A DNA stretch of 64,000 nt, taken from Emticicia sp. CRIBPO (lineage in GTDB: Bacteria > Bacteroidota > Bacteroidia > Cytophagales > Spirosomataceae). Shown here piece after piece: positions 60,986-64,000 of the stretch (position 1 is its first letter; every line of letters starts with the position of its first letter). The notes beneath the pieces are model-generated. The model was not told where the DNA came from and did no database searches. It worked only from the letters and a program-made list of their open reading frames with translations. A program made the position numbers and the translations under genes. The stretch lies in contig NZ_JAAAKV010000005.1 of NCBI RefSeq assembly GCF_009905725.1, positions 370,197 through 434,196 on the forward strand. The letters run 5' to 3'.

Positions 60986-61320
60986 TCAATTACCATAACA
61001 AGGTTTTCAGGCCTACTCAGAACACAGAGAACGGTGAAACCACCAATGAAACCGTATTTCACTACCAGCAGGATGGCAATATCCTGACTTCGGAATACTC
61101 CGGCGGCAACGTGCTAAAAGGCCACCTGGTGGCCCTGGTCAGTGAAAACGGAGAGCTGGATATGCGGTATCACCAAATCAACATCAAAGGTGAACTGATG
61201 ACCGGTGTTTGTCACTCAGTCCCGGAGATTTTACCTGACGGACGCATCCGTCTCTATGAAAAATGGAGATGGACTTCAGGCGATTTTTCAGAAGGGGAGT
61301 CGATTATTGAGGAGGTTTAG
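60982..61320 (+). CDS. Conserved small protein of unknown function, coupled to the esterase
   Basis: A 112-residue protein from the ATG at 60982, overlapping the esterase stop by four bases. It is beta-rich, with VFHYQQDGNILTSEYSGGNV and VCHSVPEILPDGRIRLYEKW. Similar short proteins are, as I recall, annotated N-acetylglutamate synthase, but nothing here shows a GNAT acetyltransferase fold. I assign no function. It probably shares the esterase transcript. Confidence 0.65.
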   Translation: MINYHNKVFRPTQNTENGETTNETVFHYQQDGNILTSEYSGGNVLKGHLVALVSENGELDMRYHQINIKGELMTGVCHSVPEILPDGRIRLYEKWRWTSGDFSEGESIIEEV

Positions 61321-61383
61321 CTTTGGTTTTTACCTATTGTTTGATACCTTGGCATATCATTTAATTTTAATAAGATTTTGACC

Positions 61384-61893
61384 ATGAATTTTGACAAAAC
61401 TGTAAAAAAAGAAGAAGTTTTTGCATCTATTGCTCAATTTATAGACGAACAAGGCTTTAGTGTTATAGCCAGTGATCATTCAAGACCATGGGGTGGTTTT
61501 TTTGTTTTGGACGAATCGCAGGCCCCGCAGTTTATTGAAAAGTTTTTCCCGCATTTGTCTTTGGAAGACTTCGCCGGATTCGAAAAACTAAGCCCTAAAA
61601 TACTCGTGGTTGCTCCCGAAAAACGTCTTTCATGGCAATACCATCACAGAAGGGCCGAGATCTGGAAAGTGATCGGCGGAACAGCCGGAATTGTCATCAG
61701 TGACACCGACGAAGAAACGGAATTGCAGCAACTGCCGGTAGGCACGGTCGTTAATCTGAAACAGGGAGAACGCCACCGTCTGATCGGTCTGGAAGGTTAC
61801 GGAATTGTGGCAGAAATCTGGCAGCATGTAGATAAGAATAATCCTTCGGACGAAGATGATATTGTCAGGGTCCAGGATGATTTTGGCAGATGA
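61384..61893 (+). CDS. Mannose-6-phosphate isomerase-like cupin (type II)
   Basis: A 169-residue single-domain cupin from the ATG at 61384. It has the PMI type II pattern: SRPWGGFFVL, then LVVAPEKRLSWQYHHRRAEI (paired His metal ligands) and GERHRLIGLEGYGIVAEIW. Such proteins isomerise mannose-6-phosphate to fructose-6-phosphate or act in GDP-mannose synthesis. Since the locus yields mannose and its phosphates, a role in mannose entry is plausible but not proven. It starts 64 bases after the small protein's stop. Confidence 0.78.
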   Translation: MNFDKTVKKEEVFASIAQFIDEQGFSVIASDHSRPWGGFFVLDESQAPQFIEKFFPHLSLEDFAGFEKLSPKILVVAPEKRLSWQYHHRRAEIWKVIGGTAGIVISDTDEETELQQLPVGTVVNLKQGERHRLIGLEGYGIVAEIWQHVDKNNPSDEDDIVRVQDDFGR

Positions 61894-62006
61894 TGATCTG
61901 CTGATATAGCATTAGTCATTGAATATTTTTACTTTAGTCTTCTGATTTTTCAGAAGACTTTTTTTATTGCATCAAAACCCAACCGGATAATAACAATCTC
62001 AACCTT

Positions 62007-63515
62007 ATGAAAGCACTTGTTTGTACCAGCTTCGGGCTGCCTGATACCCTTGAATTAAAAGAAATACCCTCTCCTCAAATCACCGATGACCAGGTCCTGA
62101 TTCAGGTAGCGGCCTGCAGCGTCAATTTTCCGGATACGCTCATTATTCGCAATTTATACCAATTTAAACCCGAATTGCCGTTTTCACCGGGAGGAGAGGT
62201 TTCAGGGATAGTCAAAGAAGCTGGAAAGAATGTTAAACATCTGAAGCCGGGCCAAAGGGTTTTTGCTTTATGTGGCTGGGGTGGTTTTGCCGGAGAAGTG
62301 GCAGTGGATGCTCAAAAGGTTTTTCCAATGTTACCGGGGATGGATTTTGTAACGGCGGCTTCGGTCATGTATAATTATGCGACCTCGTATCACGCTTTAA
62401 AAGACCGGGCTGAACTGAAAGAAGGAGAAACCTTATTGGTTCTCGGGGCCGGCGGAGGCGTCGGACTGGCCGCGGTAGAATTAGGAAAGCTCATGGGGGC
62501 AAACGTCATAGCGGCTGCTTCATCTGAGGAAAAACTTGAAATCTGCCGGCAAAAAGGGGCATCTCAAACCATTAATTACAGTACTGAAGACCTGAAAGAT
62601 AAAATCAAAGAGCTTACGGGAGGACGCGGAGCCGATGTGATTTACGATCCTGTGGGAGATAAATATACCGAAAGTGCGTTGAGAGGCATCGCCTGGGGAG
62701 GCCGTTACCTGGTCGTAGGTTTTGCCGCGGGCGAAATCCCTAAGATACCTTTGAACCTGGCTTTGCTGAAAGGTTGTGCGATTACCGGTGTTTTCTGGGG
62801 ACAATTTGCGGCCAAAGAGCCGGCTAAAAACTTTTCGAATATCCAGGAACTGGCCGGATTTTTTATGAATGGAAGTCTTAAGCCACATATTTATCAGCTA
62901 TATCCTCTTGAAAAAGCTAAGGAGGCCTTAAATGACCTGATGAACCGGAAGGTGATCGGAAAAGCGGTGGTGATCCTGGATGAACAGCTCGTTAATGAAC
63001 CGTTGGCAGAGATTAAACCGCAGACTAAACCTGAGATCAAAGCGGTTTCAGAACCCGGCACAAAGAAAGTTTTCAGGGATTTTGATGAAGTGAAGGCTTT
63101 TGTGGGGCAATCGTTCGGGACGAGTTCCTGGGTGGAGGTTTCACAGGAAATGATCAATGAGTTTGCCGAAACTACGATGGATAAACAATGGATACACCTG
63201 GATCCTGACAAAGCAAAAATGACACCTTTCGGACAGACCATCGCTCACGGCTTACTGACTTTGTCGCTGACCCCGAAATTCATGTATGAGCTGTTTGAGG
63301 TAGAATCTTCAAAAATGGGCATTAACTACGGCTCCGATAAAGTCCGGTTTTTATCTCCCGTGTTGTCGGATACAAGAATAAGGATGTCTGCCAAATTAAA
63401 AAGCGTTTCAGATATGCCTAATAATGGCCTTAAAATGATCGTGGAGGCCACCATTGAAATGGAAGGAAAAGAAAGGCCGGCCTGCGTAGCGGAGCTGATC
63501 AGTGTCGTGTATTAA
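62007..63515 (+). CDS. Fusion of an MDR oxidoreductase and a MaoC-like dehydratase
   Basis: A 502-residue protein. Residues 1-327 are a zinc-independent medium-chain reductase with VFALCGWGGFAGEVAVDAQ and the NADP-binding LVLGAGGGVGLAAVELGKL, ending in KAVVILDEQL. A linker (about 330-355) follows. Residues about 360-502 are a MaoC-type hotdog domain, with TMDKQWIHLDP and FGQTIAHGLLTLSL carrying the catalytic Asp/His. The parts would reduce and hydrate or dehydrate acyl substrates. A single frame spans both, so it is a true fusion. Confidence 0.9.
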   Translation: MKALVCTSFGLPDTLELKEIPSPQITDDQVLIQVAACSVNFPDTLIIRNLYQFKPELPFSPGGEVSGIVKEAGKNVKHLKPGQRVFALCGWGGFAGEVAVDAQKVFPMLPGMDFVTAASVMYNYATSYHALKDRAELKEGETLLVLGAGGGVGLAAVELGKLMGANVIAAASSEEKLEICRQKGASQTINYSTEDLKDKIKELTGGRGADVIYDPVGDKYTESALRGIAWGGRYLVVGFAAGEIPKIPLNLALLKGCAITGVFWGQFAAKEPAKNFSNIQELAGFFMNGSLKPHIYQLYPLEKAKEALNDLMNRKVIGKAVVILDEQLVNEPLAEIKPQTKPEIKAVSEPGTKKVFRDFDEVKAFVGQSFGTSSWVEVSQEMINEFAETTMDKQWIHLDPDKAKMTPFGQTIAHGLLTLSLTPKFMYELFEVESSKMGINYGSDKVRFLSPVLSDTRIRMSAKLKSVSDMPNNGLKMIVEATIEMEGKERPACVAELISVVY

Positions 63516-63667
63516 TTTTGATTGAGAGGTTTGAGACTTCTGACCTGATAAATCTGATGCCGTTATATGCAACGTCTCATTTCTACGCCCGGTAATGCGG
63601 CAACATGGATTTAAATTCCTGGCTTTGAAACGTAGCGTGTTGTGTCTCTACCGAAACGAAAGGCCAC

Positions 63668-63700
63668 AAAAAAACCTCCGGCCGAAACAGCCGGAGGTTT
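63668..63700 (-). terminator. Rho-independent terminator for the T9SS protein gene
   Basis: AAACCTCCGGC (63672-63682) pairs with GCCGGAGGTTT (63690-63700) around seven bases. On the minus strand the stem is followed by a run of seven T residues (complement of 63668-63674). Confidence 0.92.
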
Positions 63701-63721
63701 AGACGCACTCTTACTAAAAAC

Positions 63722-64000
63722 TTATTTTTTGACCATCCTCTGGATGCTGATCTCTCCGTCATTACCGGTGACTTTGACCTGGTAAATGCCGGCATTGAGT
63801 TTCTCAACATTGATTCTGGTAAAAGGTTTTTCTTGGGTGCTGAGCACCAGGTTACCTTTCTGGTCATAGATGTCCACTCTTCTGATCACCATCGACTCAT
63901 CCGCTTTGAGGGCGAAGTAATCCGTCACAGGGTTGGGATATAAACTCACCCACTGGATGCTTTGTGCATCGATCAGGATGGTTTCTGTTTTGCTGTAATC
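63722..64000 (-). CDS. T9SS C-terminal sorting domain of a secreted protein (5' end outside window)
   Basis: The minus-strand frame is open from the window edge and ends at 63722, giving the last 92 residues of a larger protein. It contains LYPNPVTDYFALKA, RVDIYDQKGNLVLS and GIYQVKVTGNDGEISIQRMV, the typical beta pattern of a type A sorting domain. The protein should leave the cell through the type IX system. Its function cannot be told, since the effector part lies outside. A strong terminator follows. Confidence 0.9.
   Translation of the reverse strand, partial: DYSKTETILIDAQSIQWVSLYPNPVTDYFALKADESMVIRRVDIYDQKGNLVLSTQEKPFTRINVEKLNAGIYQVKVTGNDGEISIQRMVKK

Noticed and set aside
63583..63867. 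94-residue minus-strand open frame
   Set aside because: It overlaps the T9SS sorting domain in another frame and runs through the terminator hairpin.
1..64000. tRNA or rRNA genes and CRISPR arrays
   Set aside because: I saw no cloverleaf-type tRNA sequence, no rRNA-like stretch and no regularly spaced repeats by eye; a covariance-model search would be decisive.

Overview
The window reads as a chromosomal segment of a member of the Bacteroidota, most likely a Cytophagales-type bacterium. The evidence is a SusC/SusD pair with a surface glycan-binding lipoprotein, a type IX secretion (T9SS) C-terminal sorting domain on two proteins, LytTR two-component signalling, DUF3667, DUF4199 and DUF4260 proteins, A-rich sequence instead of Shine-Dalgarno sites before start codons, and repeated matches to the Bacteroidota -7 promoter element TAnnTTTG. 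The genus cannot be fixed from the sequence. I saw no rRNA, tRNA, CRISPR array, insertion sequence or phage gene.

Positions 1-30 kb hold small, mostly single-gene or two-gene units: regulators paired with detoxification or stress-type enzymes. They include three HxlR regulators, an ArsR/SRPBCC pair with a long palindromic operator over its promoter, a PadR/membrane-protein pair, two AraC regulators, a DHFR-like/aminoglycoside-phosphotransferase-like pair, three DinB-fold proteins, pirin, a nitroreductase, a siderophore-interacting ferric reductase, several alpha/beta hydrolases, Tag DNA glycosylase, a deiminase-family lipoprotein and several unknown lipoproteins. At least two genes look damaged: a DoxX-like gene with its middle missing and a hydrolase C-terminal remnant. 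A third protein has only the N-terminal part of a rhomboid-type protein.

Positions 30.2-33.1 kb hold a tight operon in which a membrane-anchored thioredoxin-like protein lies between a LytS-type histidine kinase and a LytTR response regulator. Convergent to it, 33.1-38.6 kb on the minus strand, is a tripartite RND efflux system (TolC, adaptor, permease). Minus-strand genes follow: a PaaI-type thioesterase and DUF4260 protein, then a TetR-controlled operon (TetR, membrane protein, DUF3995 protein, NAD(P)H oxidoreductase) with a 21-bp palindrome upstream.

Positions 41.8-61.9 kb form a beta-mannan utilization locus. A divergent AraC regulator is followed by SusC, SusD, a surface glycan-binding protein, GH26 mannanase, a sodium/solute symporter, GH130 phosphorylase, a large GH5-type mannanase with T9SS signal, a FucP-type sugar transporter, an AGE-family cellobiose 2-epimerase, a CE7-type acetyl esterase, a small coupled protein and a mannose-6-phosphate-isomerase-like cupin. 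Inferred flow: GH5 and GH26 cut (acetylated) mannan or glucomannan, SusCD and the binding protein import oligosaccharides, the esterase removes acetyl groups, mannobiose crosses the inner membrane, the epimerase makes mannosylglucose, and the GH130 enzyme phosphorolyses it to mannose-1-phosphate and glucose. No alpha-galactosidase or beta-mannosidase is present in the window. The window ends with an oxidoreductase-MaoC fusion and the C-terminal end of another T9SS-exported protein.
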